Counted from the stretch's first letter, positions 32,195 to 42,594 are shown. The stretch: DNA of 64,000 bases from NORP240 sp965222175 (GCA_965222175.1 OZ244938.1:2046001-2110000), one strand, 5' to 3'. The notes: generated by a model not told the origin, from the sequence alone. Translations and numbers: made by a program.

Positions 32195-33967
32195 ATGGCA
32201 AACCTTAAGACTATTTCCTTCGACGGCGTGATCGTCGGTGGCGGTGGCGCCGGCATGCGGGCGGCACTGCAGCTTTCCCAGTCGGGCTACAAGACGGCGG
32301 TGATCTCCAAGGTCTTTCCCACCCGCTCCCACACCGTGTCCGCCCAGGGCGGCATCACCTGCGCCATCGCCAGTTCCGACCCCGACGACGACTGGCGCTG
32401 GCACATGTATGACACGGTCAAGGGATCCGACTACATCGGCGACCAGGACGCCATCGAATACATGTGCAGCGAAGGTCCCCAGACCGTGTTCGAACTGGAA
32501 CACATGGGCCTGCCGTTCTCCCGCACCGAAAGCGGCCGTATTTACCAGCGTCCCTTCGGCGGCCAGTCCAAGAATTTCGGCAAGGGTGGCCAGGCCGCCC
32601 GAACCTGCGCCGCCGCGGACCGCACCGGTCATGCCCTGCTGCATACCCTGTACCAGGGCAACGTCAAGAACGACACCGTGTTTCTCAACGAGTGGTACGC
32701 GGTGGACCTGGTCAAGAATCAGCAGGGCAGCGTGGTGGGCATCATCGCCATCGATATCGAGACCGGCGAGCTGGTTCACGTCAAGTCCAAGGCCACGGTG
32801 CTGGCCACCGGCGGGGCGGGGCGGATTTACGCGTCCACCACCAATGCCCACATCAATACCGGCGATGGCGTCGGCATGGCCCTGCGGGCAGGTTTTCCGG
32901 TTCAGGACATGGAAATGTGGCAGTTCCATCCCACCGGCATCTACGGGGCCGGTACCCTGGTCACCGAGGGTTGTCGGGGCGAGGGCGGTTACCTGGTGAA
33001 CAAGGATGGCGAGCGCTTCATGGAACGTTACGCCCCCAACGCCAAGGATCTTGCCGGCCGCGACGTGGTGGCCCGGTCGATGATCCTGGAAATTCTGGAA
33101 GGCCGCGGTGTCGGGGAGAACGCCGACCACGTGCTGCTGAAGCTGGACCACCTGGGGGAGGAAGTACTGAATTCCCGCCTGCCGGGCATCCTCGAACTGT
33201 CCCGCACCTTCGCCCACGTCGATCCGATAAAGGAACCGATTCCGGTGATTCCCACCTGTCATTACATGATGGGGGGCGTGCCCACCAATATTCATGGCCA
33301 GGCCATCACCCAGGACGCTGACGGTGAAGACCAGCTGGTGCCCGGGCTGTTCGCCGTGGGCGAGGTCGCCTGTGTGTCGGTACACGGGGCCAACCGCCTG
33401 GGAGGAAATTCCTTGCTGGACCTGGTGGTGTTCGGTCGTGCCGCCGGCAAACATATCGAGGAGATGCTGCGTACCGGCATCAGCCACGACGAGGCCACCC
33501 AGTCGGACATCGACGAAGCCCGGCAGCGACTGCAGCGGCTGGATGAGTCCACGTCCGGCGAGAACGTGGCCGAATTGCGCAAGGAACTGCAGACGGTGAT
33601 GCAGAATCACTTCGGCGTGTTCCGCAAGGGCGACTTCATGCAGGAAGGTATCGAAAAACTGGCGGCCCTGCGGGAGCGGATCGCAGGCGTCGCGCTGACG
33701 GACCGCAGCAACGTGTTCAACACCGCCAGGATCGAGGCCCTGGAGCTGCAGAACCTGTTTGAAGTGGCGGAGGCCACGGCCATTGCCGCCGAGGCCCGCA
33801 CCGAAAGCCGGGGAGCCCACGCCCGGGAGGATTTCCAGGAGCGGGATGACGACAACTGGCTGTGTCATTCCATGTTTTTCCCGCAAGAGAAGCGAGTGGG
33901 CAAGCGCGGGGTGAACTTCGCGCCGAAAACCGTCGACAAATTTGAACCGATGGCCAGATCCTACTGA
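32195..33967 (+). CDS. sdhA: Succinate dehydrogenase flavoprotein subunit
   Basis: 590 residues. FAD-binding VGGGGAGMRAALQ, the flavinylation site RSHTVSAQGG, THALL-type active-site region HALLHTLYQGNV, HPTGIYGAGTLVTEGCRGEG (20), and catalytic Arg region RDVVARSM. Oxidises succinate to fumarate in the cytosolic head of complex II, linking the TCA cycle to ubiquinone. Confidence 0.98.
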   Translation: MANLKTISFDGVIVGGGGAGMRAALQLSQSGYKTAVISKVFPTRSHTVSAQGGITCAIASSDPDDDWRWHMYDTVKGSDYIGDQDAIEYMCSEGPQTVFELEHMGLPFSRTESGRIYQRPFGGQSKNFGKGGQAARTCAAADRTGHALLHTLYQGNVKNDTVFLNEWYAVDLVKNQQGSVVGIIAIDIETGELVHVKSKATVLATGGAGRIYASTTNAHINTGDGVGMALRAGFPVQDMEMWQFHPTGIYGAGTLVTEGCRGEGGYLVNKDGERFMERYAPNAKDLAGRDVVARSMILEILEGRGVGENADHVLLKLDHLGEEVLNSRLPGILELSRTFAHVDPIKEPIPVIPTCHYMMGGVPTNIHGQAITQDADGEDQLVPGLFAVGEVACVSVHGANRLGGNSLLDLVVFGRAAGKHIEEMLRTGISHDEATQSDIDEARQRLQRLDESTSGENVAELRKELQTVMQNHFGVFRKGDFMQEGIEKLAALRERIAGVALTDRSNVFNTARIEALELQNLFEVAEATAIAAEARTESRGAHAREDFQERDDDNWLCHSMFFPQEKRVGKRGVNFAPKTVDKFEPMARSY

Positions 33968-33980
33968 GGAATATGTAATC

Positions 33981-34688
33981 GTGTTAGTCAGTCTTTATCG
34001 CTACAACCCGGAAACCGATGACAAGCCGGTGATGCAGGATGTCGAAGTGGAACTTCCCGAGGGCAAGGACCTGATGGTGCTGGACGTCCTGGAACTGATC
34101 AAGGCCCGGGACCCGTCGGTGGCCTACCGTCGCTCCTGCCGCGAGGGCGTGTGCGGCTCCGATGGCATGAATATCAACGGCACCAATGCCCTGGCCTGTA
34201 TCACCCCGCTGTCATCGGTGGTCAAGCCCGGTGGCAAGCTGGTGCTGCGCCCCCTGATGGGGCTGCCGGTGGTGCGTGACCTGGTGGTGGACATGAGCCT
34301 GTTCTACCAGCAGTTTGAAAAGATCAAGCCGTACCTGATCAATGATCAGGCGCCGCCGGCCATTGAACGGCTGCAGTCACCGGAGGACCGGGAAAAGCTG
34401 GACGGCCTGTACGAATGTATTCTGTGTGCCTGCTGCAGCACCAACTGCCCCTCGTTCTGGTGGAATCCGGACAAGTTTGTCGGCCCGGCGGGCCTGTTGC
34501 AGGCCTACCGCTTCCTGGCGGACAGCCGGGACACCGCCACCCGTGAGCGGCTGTCGGAACTGGAGGATCCCTTCAGTGTATTCCGGTGTCGCGGCATCAT
34601 GAATTGCGTCGCCGTCTGCCCCAAGGGTCTTAATCCCACCCGGGCCATCGGCCATATCCGTTCCATGCTCCTGCAGCAGGCTACCTGA
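33981..34688 (+). CDS. sdhB: Succinate dehydrogenase iron-sulfur subunit
   Basis: 235 residues from the GTG at 33981, which gives the family-typical start VLVSLYRYNPETDD. Upstream in-frame codons overlap sdhA and are non-conserved. The 2Fe-2S motif SCREGVCGSDGMNING, then the 4Fe-4S/3Fe-4S motifs ECILCACCSTNCPSFWW and CRGIMNCVAVCPKGLNP, carry electrons from FAD to quinone. GAGGA is ten bases upstream. Confidence 0.95.
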   Translation: MLVSLYRYNPETDDKPVMQDVEVELPEGKDLMVLDVLELIKARDPSVAYRRSCREGVCGSDGMNINGTNALACITPLSSVVKPGGKLVLRPLMGLPVVRDLVVDMSLFYQQFEKIKPYLINDQAPPAIERLQSPEDREKLDGLYECILCACCSTNCPSFWWNPDKFVGPAGLLQAYRFLADSRDTATRERLSELEDPFSVFRCRGIMNCVAVCPKGLNPTRAIGHIRSMLLQQAT

Positions 34689-34752
34689 CCACGGGCCCTG
34701 ACGGAGAAGCGCCACCTGCCCGCAACCTGGATTCAACAACAAGGATAACCCG

Positions 34753-37602
34753 ATGCAAGATCGCACTATGGAAAGTCTGTGGAGTACCGGTCACCTGTCC
34801 GGTACCAACGCAGATTACGTCGAAGCGCTTTATGATCAGTATCTTGTTGACCCGGAAGGTATCCCGGAGGAATGGCGCAGTTACTTCGACTCCCTGCCTG
34901 CGGCCAACGGCGGCCAGCTGGAAGTGTCCCACAACTCCATCGAACGGCATTTTCGTGAACTGGGCAAGGTAAGCCGTTTCACGCCGGTTCTCAGTAACGA
35001 CGCGGTAGTCAATTCCGAGCACGAGAGCAAGCAGGTCGGCGTGCTGTTGCTGATCAGCTCCTACCGGGTCAGGGGACACCAGAAAGCCCGACTCGATCCC
35101 CTGGGCCTGATGCCCCGGGAGCGGGTGCCGGACCTGGAACTGGAGTTTCACGGCCTGACCCCGGTGGACAATTCCACGGTATTCCAGACCGGCTCACTGT
35201 TCATCAGCAAGGACAAGGCGCCGCTTAAGGAAATCGTCGATATCCTGGAAAGAATCTACTGCGATACCATCGGTTACGAGTTCATGCACATCGTTAACCT
35301 GCAGGAAAAGCAGTGGATCCAGCAGCGCATCGAGAGCAACGACGGGTTCCCCAGCTTCGAGCCCGAGGTCAAGCGCCACCTGCTGGAACGACTCACCGCC
35401 GCCGAGGGGCTGGAGAAACATCTCGACTCGAAATTTCCCGGCACCAAGCGCTTTGGCCTGGAGGGCGGGGAAAGCCTGATACCGGCAATCGATGAGCTGA
35501 TCCAGCGCGCCGGCAGCCGCGGCGTCAAGGAAGTCGTCATCGGCATGGCCCACCGTGGCCGGCTGAATGTGCTGGTGAATATCCTGGGCAAGAATCCCAC
35601 CGACCTGTTTGACGAATTCGAGGGCAAGGCGGTTTACGAAAGTTCCGGCGACGTGAAATATCACCAGGGGTTTTCCTCCAACGTCATGACCGCCGGCGGT
35701 GAAGTACATCTGGCCATGGCCTTCAATCCGTCCCACCTGGAAATAGTCTCACCGGTGGTCGAAGGATCAGTGCGGGCCAGGCAGACCCGGCGCAGGGATG
35801 CCGAAGGCGACACGGTGCTGCCCATCATTGTCCATGGCGATGCCGCGTTTGCCGGCCAGGGCGTGGTGATGGAGACCTTCCAGATGTCACGTACCCGGGC
35901 TTACTCCACCGGTGGTACCGTGCACATTATTATCAACAACCAGGTGGGCTTCACTACCAGTCGCCAGGAAGACGCGCGGTCAACCGAATACTGTACCGAT
36001 GTGGCCAAAATGGTGCAGGCGCCGATATTCCATGTCAATGCCGACGACCCGGAAGCCGTGCTGTTCATTACCCAGCTGGCGCTGGATTTCCGTCATGAAT
36101 TCAAGAAGGACGTGGTCATCGACCTGGTGTGTTACCGCCGCCGGGGTCACAACGAGACCGACGAGCCCGCAGGCACCCAGCCGCTGATGTACCGGGCCAT
36201 CAAGCAGCAGAAGTCCACGCGCACCATTTACGAGGAAAAGCTGGTTGCCGAGAACATCACCACGGAAGAACAGGCCGACCGGCTGAGCAACAACTATCGC
36301 TCGGCGCTGGACACCGGCGAACACGTGGTAAAAAGTCTGATCAAGGAGCCCAGTATCGAGCTGTTCGTGGACTGGAGTCCCTACATCGGCCATGACTGGA
36401 GCCCGCACTACAATACCTCGATCGGCATCGATACGCTCAAGGCCCTGGCACGAAAGCTGGTGACCGTGCCGGAAAAATTCGCCTTGCAGCGCCAGGTGAA
36501 ACGGGTAATGGACGATCGCGCCAAGATGGCCGCCGGTGATCTGCCGGTGGACTGGGGCTTCGCCGAAACACTTTCCTATGCCAGCATCCTCACCAGCGGG
36601 AACCAGGTTCGCATTACCGGGCAGGATGTGCGGCGTGGCACTTTTTCCCACCGCCACGCGGTACTGCACGATCAGAAAACCGGTGAATCCTACGTTCCGC
36701 TGCAGAACCTGGCCCACGATGCCATGCGTTTCTTTATCTATGATTCGCTGCTTTCCGAGGAAGCCGTTCTCGCCTTCGAATACGGCTACGCTACCACCAC
36801 GCCCAATGCGCTGGTTATCTGGGAAGCACAGTTCGGGGATTTTGCCAACTCGGCGCAAGTGGTGATCGATCAGTTCATAACCAGTGGCGAACACAAGTGG
36901 CAACGCCTGTGCGGCCTGACCCTGCTGCTTCCCCACGGCTACGAAGGACAGGGACCGGAACATTCCTCGGCCCGGCTGGAGCGTTTCCTGCAGCTGTGCG
37001 CCGAACACAACATCCAGGTGTGCCTGCCCACCACGTCGTCCCAGGTGTTTCACATGCTGCGCAAGCAGGTACTGTGCCCGCTGCGCAAGCCGCTGATCGT
37101 CATGTCACCGAAAAGCCTGCTGCGCCACAAGGAATCCACTTCGACCATGGAAGAACTGGCCGAGGGCAGCTTCCAGGTCGTGCTGGACGAAACCGACGAC
37201 CTGGACAAGGACGCAGTCAAGCGCGTGGTCCTGTGCAGCGGCAAGGTGTACTACGAACTGCGGCAGGCCAGGCGGGAACGCAGCATCAGGAATATCGCCA
37301 TCGTCAGGCTTGAACAGCTTTACCCGTTTCCCGAAGATGCCCTGGCCGGATGCCTGGCAGGGTATGAAAATCTTGAGGAAATCTACTGGTGTCAGGAAGA
37401 GCCGATGAACCAGGGTGCCTGGTATGCCAGTCAGCATCACATGCGAAGGGTCATTTACGGTATCAATCCGGCGCTCTACCTGCAGTACGTCGGCAGGGAA
37501 GCTTCCGCGGCGGCAGCGGCGGGTTATCACGCATTGCATCTGAAACAACAACAGGAACTTATCGAGCAGGCACTCAGCGACAGTGAATCACAGAGCGAGT
37601 AG
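34753..37602 (+). CDS. sucA: 2-oxoglutarate dehydrogenase E1 component
   Basis: 949 residues. N-terminal LWSTGHLSGTNADYVEALYDQY, thiamine diphosphate site GMAHRGRLNVL and GDAAFAGQGVVMET, YRRRGHNETDEP, and GHEGQGPEHSSAR-like GYEGQGPEHSSARLERFL. Decarboxylates 2-oxoglutarate and passes the succinyl group to SucB lipoate. Ribosome binding site AAGGA. Downstream of sdhB by 64 bases in the same operon. Confidence 0.97.
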   Translation: MQDRTMESLWSTGHLSGTNADYVEALYDQYLVDPEGIPEEWRSYFDSLPAANGGQLEVSHNSIERHFRELGKVSRFTPVLSNDAVVNSEHESKQVGVLLLISSYRVRGHQKARLDPLGLMPRERVPDLELEFHGLTPVDNSTVFQTGSLFISKDKAPLKEIVDILERIYCDTIGYEFMHIVNLQEKQWIQQRIESNDGFPSFEPEVKRHLLERLTAAEGLEKHLDSKFPGTKRFGLEGGESLIPAIDELIQRAGSRGVKEVVIGMAHRGRLNVLVNILGKNPTDLFDEFEGKAVYESSGDVKYHQGFSSNVMTAGGEVHLAMAFNPSHLEIVSPVVEGSVRARQTRRRDAEGDTVLPIIVHGDAAFAGQGVVMETFQMSRTRAYSTGGTVHIIINNQVGFTTSRQEDARSTEYCTDVAKMVQAPIFHVNADDPEAVLFITQLALDFRHEFKKDVVIDLVCYRRRGHNETDEPAGTQPLMYRAIKQQKSTRTIYEEKLVAENITTEEQADRLSNNYRSALDTGEHVVKSLIKEPSIELFVDWSPYIGHDWSPHYNTSIGIDTLKALARKLVTVPEKFALQRQVKRVMDDRAKMAAGDLPVDWGFAETLSYASILTSGNQVRITGQDVRRGTFSHRHAVLHDQKTGESYVPLQNLAHDAMRFFIYDSLLSEEAVLAFEYGYATTTPNALVIWEAQFGDFANSAQVVIDQFITSGEHKWQRLCGLTLLLPHGYEGQGPEHSSARLERFLQLCAEHNIQVCLPTTSSQVFHMLRKQVLCPLRKPLIVMSPKSLLRHKESTSTMEELAEGSFQVVLDETDDLDKDAVKRVVLCSGKVYYELRQARRERSIRNIAIVRLEQLYPFPEDALAGCLAGYENLEEIYWCQEEPMNQGAWYASQHHMRRVIYGINPALYLQYVGREASAAAAAGYHALHLKQQQELIEQALSDSESQSE

Positions 37603-37626
37603 GTCGGCTCGACAGGGATTAATACA

Positions 37627-38916
37627 ATGACAATTGAAATCAAAGCTCCAACGCTACCTGAATCAGTGCCGGATGGCACTATTTCCACGTGGCACAAGGC
37701 AATCGGGGATGCGGTCAAGCGGGATGAACTGCTGGTGGACATCGAGACCGACAAAGTCGTTATCGAAGTGGTTTCACCAGTGGACGGGACCCTGACCAAG
37801 ATATTCAAGGATGCCGGTGAAACCATCGTCAGCAACGAAGCCATCGGGGCGGTGAAAGAAGGCGAGGCCGGCGAGGAATCCTCCACCGCGGAGGACGACG
37901 ATAAATCCGCCGCGGAACAGGCCCCGGCCGCTGCGACCGAATCCGGGGATGCCGGACAGCCTGCGGCAGACGATAAACCTGCCCAGGAGTCGGCCAGTAC
38001 TGAATCCGGCAGCGAAACCCCGGTCAGCCCCGCGGCCCGCAAGCTCATCGAGGAGCACAGCCTGTCGGTGGATGCAGTTCAGGGCAGCGGCAAGGACGGG
38101 CGTATCACCAAGGAAGACGTGCTGGCGCATGTCGAGAAGAAGGACCAGGTTCAGGATGACGGTTCGGCGCCTTTACCGGCCACGTCGGTAACGCCGCCGA
38201 CCTCCAGCAGCGGCCGGCTGGAGGAGCGGGTGCCCATGAGTCGCCTGCGCGCCAAGGTGGCAGAGCGCCTGCTGCACGCCACCCAGTCCACGGCGATGTT
38301 GACCACCTTCAACGAAGTCAACATGAAGCCCATTATGGATCTGCGCAGCAAGTACAAGGAATTGTTCGAACAGACTCACGACGGCACCCGACTGGGTTTC
38401 ATGTCGTTTTTTGTCCGCTCCGCCGTCGAGGCGCTGAAGAAATTCCCCGCCGTCAATGCCTCCATAGACGGCAACGATATCGTCTATCACGGCTATCAGG
38501 ATATCGGCGTGGCGGTATCGTCACCCCGGGGGCTGGTGGTTCCGGTATTGCGCAATGCCGACCACATGGGCATGGCGGCCATGGAGGAGAAAATCCGGGA
38601 ATTTGGCGAAAAGGCCCGGGATGGCAAGCTGGGTATCGACGAAATGACCGGTGGCACTTTTACCATTTCGAATGGTGGTGTCTTCGGCTCACTGCTGTCT
38701 ACGCCGATTCTCAACCCCCCGCAGACCGCGATACTTGGCATGCACAAAATTCAGGAAAGGCCCATGGCTGTGCGGGGCGAAGTAAAGATCCTGCCGATGA
38801 TGTACCTGGCGCTTTCCTACGATCATCGCATGATCGATGGCAAGGAAGCGGTGCAGTTTCTGGTCACGGTTAAAGACTTTTTAGAGGATCCTTCCAGAAT
38901 TATCCTGGAAATCTAA
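37627..38916 (+). CDS. sucB: Dihydrolipoyllysine succinyltransferase (E2 of 2-oxoglutarate dehydrogenase)
   Basis: 429 residues. Lipoyl domain with lipoylated Lys43 in ETDKVVIE, an acidic/Ala linker (~residues 80-135), E1/E3-binding domain (SPAARKLIEEHSLSVDAVQG, 20; GRITKEDVLAHV), and catalytic core with SYDHRMIDGKEAV. Transfers succinyl to CoA. Single lipoyl domain as in E. coli SucB. 24 bases after sucA. Confidence 0.97.
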   Translation: MTIEIKAPTLPESVPDGTISTWHKAIGDAVKRDELLVDIETDKVVIEVVSPVDGTLTKIFKDAGETIVSNEAIGAVKEGEAGEESSTAEDDDKSAAEQAPAAATESGDAGQPAADDKPAQESASTESGSETPVSPAARKLIEEHSLSVDAVQGSGKDGRITKEDVLAHVEKKDQVQDDGSAPLPATSVTPPTSSSGRLEERVPMSRLRAKVAERLLHATQSTAMLTTFNEVNMKPIMDLRSKYKELFEQTHDGTRLGFMSFFVRSAVEALKKFPAVNASIDGNDIVYHGYQDIGVAVSSPRGLVVPVLRNADHMGMAAMEEKIREFGEKARDGKLGIDEMTGGTFTISNGGVFGSLLSTPILNPPQTAILGMHKIQERPMAVRGEVKILPMMYLALSYDHRMIDGKEAVQFLVTVKDFLEDPSRIILEI

Positions 38917-38959
38917 GGATTCCCTGATCTCACCAGACAAACACGAGAGCAACGAAAAC

Positions 38960-40411
38960 ATGGCTAAAGAATACGACGTCGTCGTCATTGGTTCAGGACC
39001 CGCGGGCTACGTGGCGGCAATTCGCTGTGCCCAGCTGGGATTCAAGACCGCCTGTATAGAAAAATGGCTTACCGAAGAGAAGGAAACCGTCTACGGTGGC
39101 ACCTGTCTCAACACCGGCTGTATCCCGTCCAAGGCGCTGCTGGACACGTCACACAAGTACGCCGAGGCCCAGGAGCACCTGGCGGTACACGGCATCGAGA
39201 TCGACAAGGTCGGTATCGACGTGCCGAAGATGATTCAACGCAAGGCCAAGGTGGTCAAACAGTTGACCGGGGGCATCAAGGGCCTGTTCACCGCCAATAA
39301 AGTGGACGGTCTGGCCGGTGTCGGCAAGGTGACCGGCACCAACACGGTGACGCTGACCACCCACGACGGCAAGGAGGAAGCACTGCAGGCCAAGCATATT
39401 ATTATCGCCTGTGGTTCGGTGCCCATTGAAATTCCCCCGACGCCTATCGACCAGGAAACCATCGTCGATTCCACCGGTGCCCTGGAGTTCCAGGAAGTAC
39501 CGAAGCGGCTGGGCGTCATCGGCGCCGGCGTTATCGGCCTGGAACTGGGCAGCGTGTGGGCGCGCCTGGGCGCGGAAGTCACCATACTGGAAGCGCTGGA
39601 CGATTTCCTGCCCATGGTGGACCGGCAGATCGCCAGGGAAAGTGCCAAGATTTTTGCCAAGCAGGGGCTGAATATCAAGCTCGGCGCCCGGGTAACCGGC
39701 AGCAAACCCGGCAAGCAGGCCAAGAAACCCGTCGTCAAGGTTCAGTACAGCGATGCCGACGGCGAACAGGAAGCGACTTTCGACAAACTGATCGTGGCGG
39801 TGGGTCGCCGACCGTACACCGATGACATCATCGACAGCGCGGTGGGCGTCGAACTGGACGACCGCGGCTTTATCAAGGTTGATGAGCAGTGTGCCACCAG
39901 CGTCCCGGGCATCTATGCCGTTGGCGATGCCGTCCGGGGTCCCATGCTGGCCCACAAGGGCATGGAAGAAGGGGTGATGGTTGCCGAGCGGCTCGCCGAC
40001 AAGAAGACCCAGGTCAACTACGACCTGGTGCCTTCGGTCATTTACACGCATCCCGAAGTAGCCTGGGTGGGCAAAAACGAAGAAGAGCTGAAGAAGGAAG
40101 GAGTGGACTACAATGTCGGCACCTTTCCCTTTGTCGCCAGCGGAAGGGCACTGGCGGCAAACGATTCCGACGGACTGGTGAAGCTGCTGGCGGATGCCAG
40201 GACCGATCGCATCCTGGGATGCCATATAGTCGGTGCCAGTGCAGCCGACCTGCTGCAGCAGATTGTTATCGCCATGGAGTTCAGTGCCAGTGCCGAAGAC
40301 ATCGGCCTGACCATGTTCTCGCACCCGTCACTGTCCGAAGCGGTCCACGAAGCGGCACTGGCAGCCAACGGTCACGCCATTCATATCGGCAATCGCAAAA
40401 AACGGAAATAG
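38960..40411 (+). CDS. lpd: Dihydrolipoyl dehydrogenase (E3)
   Basis: 483 residues. FAD motif VIGSGPAGYVAAIRCA, redox disulfide Cys49-Cys54 in GGTCLNTGCIPSKALL, NAD motif GAGVIGLELGSVWARLGAE, and the active-site HPSLSEAVHEA. Reoxidises lipoate with NAD+. Placed between sucB and sucC, so it probably serves the 2-oxoglutarate complex and possibly others. Confidence 0.97.
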   Translation: MAKEYDVVVIGSGPAGYVAAIRCAQLGFKTACIEKWLTEEKETVYGGTCLNTGCIPSKALLDTSHKYAEAQEHLAVHGIEIDKVGIDVPKMIQRKAKVVKQLTGGIKGLFTANKVDGLAGVGKVTGTNTVTLTTHDGKEEALQAKHIIIACGSVPIEIPPTPIDQETIVDSTGALEFQEVPKRLGVIGAGVIGLELGSVWARLGAEVTILEALDDFLPMVDRQIARESAKIFAKQGLNIKLGARVTGSKPGKQAKKPVVKVQYSDADGEQEATFDKLIVAVGRRPYTDDIIDSAVGVELDDRGFIKVDEQCATSVPGIYAVGDAVRGPMLAHKGMEEGVMVAERLADKKTQVNYDLVPSVIYTHPEVAWVGKNEEELKKEGVDYNVGTFPFVASGRALAANDSDGLVKLLADARTDRILGCHIVGASAADLLQQIVIAMEFSASAEDIGLTMFSHPSLSEAVHEAALAANGHAIHIGNRKKRK

Positions 40412-40438
40412 CGTTCCAGAACAGCCTGAATCCGGCGA

Positions 40439-40464
40439 CTGGACGGTAACGTCCAGCCGTCCAG
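40439..40464 (+). promoter_or_regulatory. Alternative hairpins between lpd and sucC
   Basis: CTGGAC (40439) can pair with either of two GTCCAG copies, 40451-40456 or 40459-40464; the outer pairing extends to a perfect 8-bp stem. No T-run. It could separate transcript segments or protect a 3' end. Confidence 0.4.
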
Positions 40465-40488
40465 TTGAACTACTAGCGGTGATTTTTC

Positions 40489-41658
40489 ATGAATTTACAC
40501 GAATACCAGGCCAAGAGCCTGTTCGCAGAGTACGGTCTGCCGGTGTCCACGGGTTATGCGGTTGATTCGGCCGCGGCGGCGGTAGAAGCGGCCGAGAAGA
40601 TCGGCGGTGACAAATGGGTGGTGAAAGCCCAGGTGCATGCCGGCGGTCGCGGCAAGGCCGGTGGCGTCAAGCTGGTCTCCACCACCGACGAGGTGAAGGA
40701 TTTTGCCGAAAAATGGCTGGGTAAAAACCTGGTGACCTACCAGACCGACGCCAACGGCCAGCCGGTGAGCCGCATCCTGGTGGAAGCCTGTACCGACATC
40801 GCCAACGAGCTGTATCTCGGTGCCGTGGTGGATCGCTCCACCCGGCGAATCGTGTTCATGGCCTCCATGGAAGGTGGCGTGGAGATTGAAAAGGTAGCCC
40901 ATGAGACCCCGGAAAAAATCCTCAGGGCCGCCATCGATCCGCTAACCGGCCCCCAGCCTTTCCAGGCCCGGGAACTGGCCTTTCAACTGGGCCTCAACAA
41001 CGATCAGGTCAAGCAGTTCACCAGGCTGTTCCTGGGGCTGGCGAAGCTGTTTACCGACCTGGATCTGTCCCTGCTGGAAATCAATCCGCTGGTGATCACC
41101 GAGGAGGGCAATCTCCATTGCCTGGACGGCAAGATCAATATCGATGGCAACGCCCTCTATCGGCAGCCCAGACTTGAGGAAATGCACGACCCGTCCCAGG
41201 AAGACGAAAGAGAAGTACTGGCAGCCAAGTGGGATCTCAACTATGTCGCGCTGGACGGCAATATCGGCTGCATGGTCAACGGTGCCGGTCTGGCCATGGG
41301 CACCATGGATATCGTGCAGCTTTACGGCGGCACTCCGGCCAATTTCCTCGATGTCGGCGGCGGGGCAACCCGGGAACGGGTTTCCGAAGCCTTCAAGATC
41401 ATTCTTTCCGATGACAAGGTCAGTGCCGTGCTGGTGAACATCTTCGGCGGTATCGTGCGCTGCGATCTCATCGCCGAGGGGGTGATCGGTGCCGTGGAGG
41501 AAGTGGGCGTAAAAGTACCGGTGGTGGTGCGGCTGGAAGGTAACAGCGCTGACAAGGGCCGCGAGGTACTGGAACAGAGCGGACTCAATATTATTGCGGC
41601 CAGCAGTCTGTCCGACGCCGCGGAAAAAGTCGTGGCGGCAGCGGGAGGTGCACAATGA
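40489..41658 (+). CDS. sucC: Succinate-CoA ligase (ADP-forming) beta subunit
   Basis: 389 residues. ATP-grasp fold: MNLHEYQAKSLFAEYGLPV, KAQVHAGGRGKAGGVKL, GGGATRERVSEAFKII and NIFGGIVRCDLIAEG. Makes ATP or GTP from succinyl-CoA with SucD. The stop overlaps the sucD ATG by four bases. Confidence 0.97.
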   Translation: MNLHEYQAKSLFAEYGLPVSTGYAVDSAAAAVEAAEKIGGDKWVVKAQVHAGGRGKAGGVKLVSTTDEVKDFAEKWLGKNLVTYQTDANGQPVSRILVEACTDIANELYLGAVVDRSTRRIVFMASMEGGVEIEKVAHETPEKILRAAIDPLTGPQPFQARELAFQLGLNNDQVKQFTRLFLGLAKLFTDLDLSLLEINPLVITEEGNLHCLDGKINIDGNALYRQPRLEEMHDPSQEDEREVLAAKWDLNYVALDGNIGCMVNGAGLAMGTMDIVQLYGGTPANFLDVGGGATRERVSEAFKIILSDDKVSAVLVNIFGGIVRCDLIAEGVIGAVEEVGVKVPVVVRLEGNSADKGREVLEQSGLNIIAASSLSDAAEKVVAAAGGAQ

Positions 41659-42527
41659 GCATATTGGTGGACAAGGATACCCGGGTAATATGCCAGGGTT
41701 TTACCGGATCCCAGGGTACGTTTCATTCGGAACAGGCTATTGAATACGGCACCAGCATGGTGGGTGGTGTCACCCCCGGCAAGGGTGGCCAGAAACACCT
41801 GGGCCTGCCGGTGTTCAACACGGTCCGCGAGGCCGTGGATGAAACCGGTGCCCAGGCGTCGGTGATCTACGTGCCGGCGCCATTCTGCAAGGATTCCATC
41901 CTGGAAGCCGCGGACGCTGGTGTGCAGCTCATCGTCTGCATCACCGAAGGCATTCCGACCCTGGACATGCTGGTGGCCAAGGAGAAATGCGACCAGGCCG
42001 GCGTACGCCTCATCGGCCCGAACTGCCCGGGTGTCATTACCCCCGGGGAATGCAAGATCGGTATTATGCCGGGCTATATCCACAAGCCCGGCAAGGTCGG
42101 GATCGTGTCCCGTTCCGGCACGCTGACCTACGAGGCGGTCAAGCAGACCACCGACTGCGGCTTCGGCCAGTCATCCTGCGTCGGCATCGGCGGCGACCCC
42201 ATTCCCGGGTCCAATTTTATCGACATCCTCAGGCTGTTCGAGGCTGATGATCAGACCGAGGCTATCGTGATGATCGGCGAGATTGGCGGTACCGCCGAGG
42301 AAGAAGCCGCGGCCTTTATCAAGGAACACGTCAGCAAGCCGGTGGTTTCCTATATTGCCGGGGTCACCGCGCCACCGGGCAAGCGCATGGGGCATGCGGG
42401 GGCCATTATCTCCGGCGGCAAGGGTACCGCCGATGAAAAGTTCGCCGCGCTGAACGATGCCGGGGCCAGCACCGTCAGGAGCCTGGCGGAGATCGGCAAT
42501 GCCCTGCGCGAAGCCACCAACTGGTAA
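41655..42527 (+). CDS. sucD: Succinate-CoA ligase (ADP-forming) alpha subunit
   Basis: 290 residues. CoA-binding GFTGSQGTFHSEQAI, CITEGIPTLDML, GPNCPGVITPGECKIGIMPG (20), and the phosphorylated His in MGHAGAIISGGKGTA. Completes the alpha/beta enzyme. Last gene of the TCA cluster. Confidence 0.97.
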   Translation: MSILVDKDTRVICQGFTGSQGTFHSEQAIEYGTSMVGGVTPGKGGQKHLGLPVFNTVREAVDETGAQASVIYVPAPFCKDSILEAADAGVQLIVCITEGIPTLDMLVAKEKCDQAGVRLIGPNCPGVITPGECKIGIMPGYIHKPGKVGIVSRSGTLTYEAVKQTTDCGFGQSSCVGIGGDPIPGSNFIDILRLFEADDQTEAIVMIGEIGGTAEEEAAAFIKEHVSKPVVSYIAGVTAPPGKRMGHAGAIISGGKGTADEKFAALNDAGASTVRSLAEIGNALREATNW

Positions 42528-42594
42528 GCGCCCGGGCTGCGCGAGCGTCGCGGCCCTTACCCCGTTATCCCGCGGGGATTCAACCTGCTCAGCG

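Noticed and set aside
34689..34752. sucA leader riboswitch-like motif
   Set aside because: The 64-base gap shows only an ordinary AAGGA site; I could not find a stable conserved structure.
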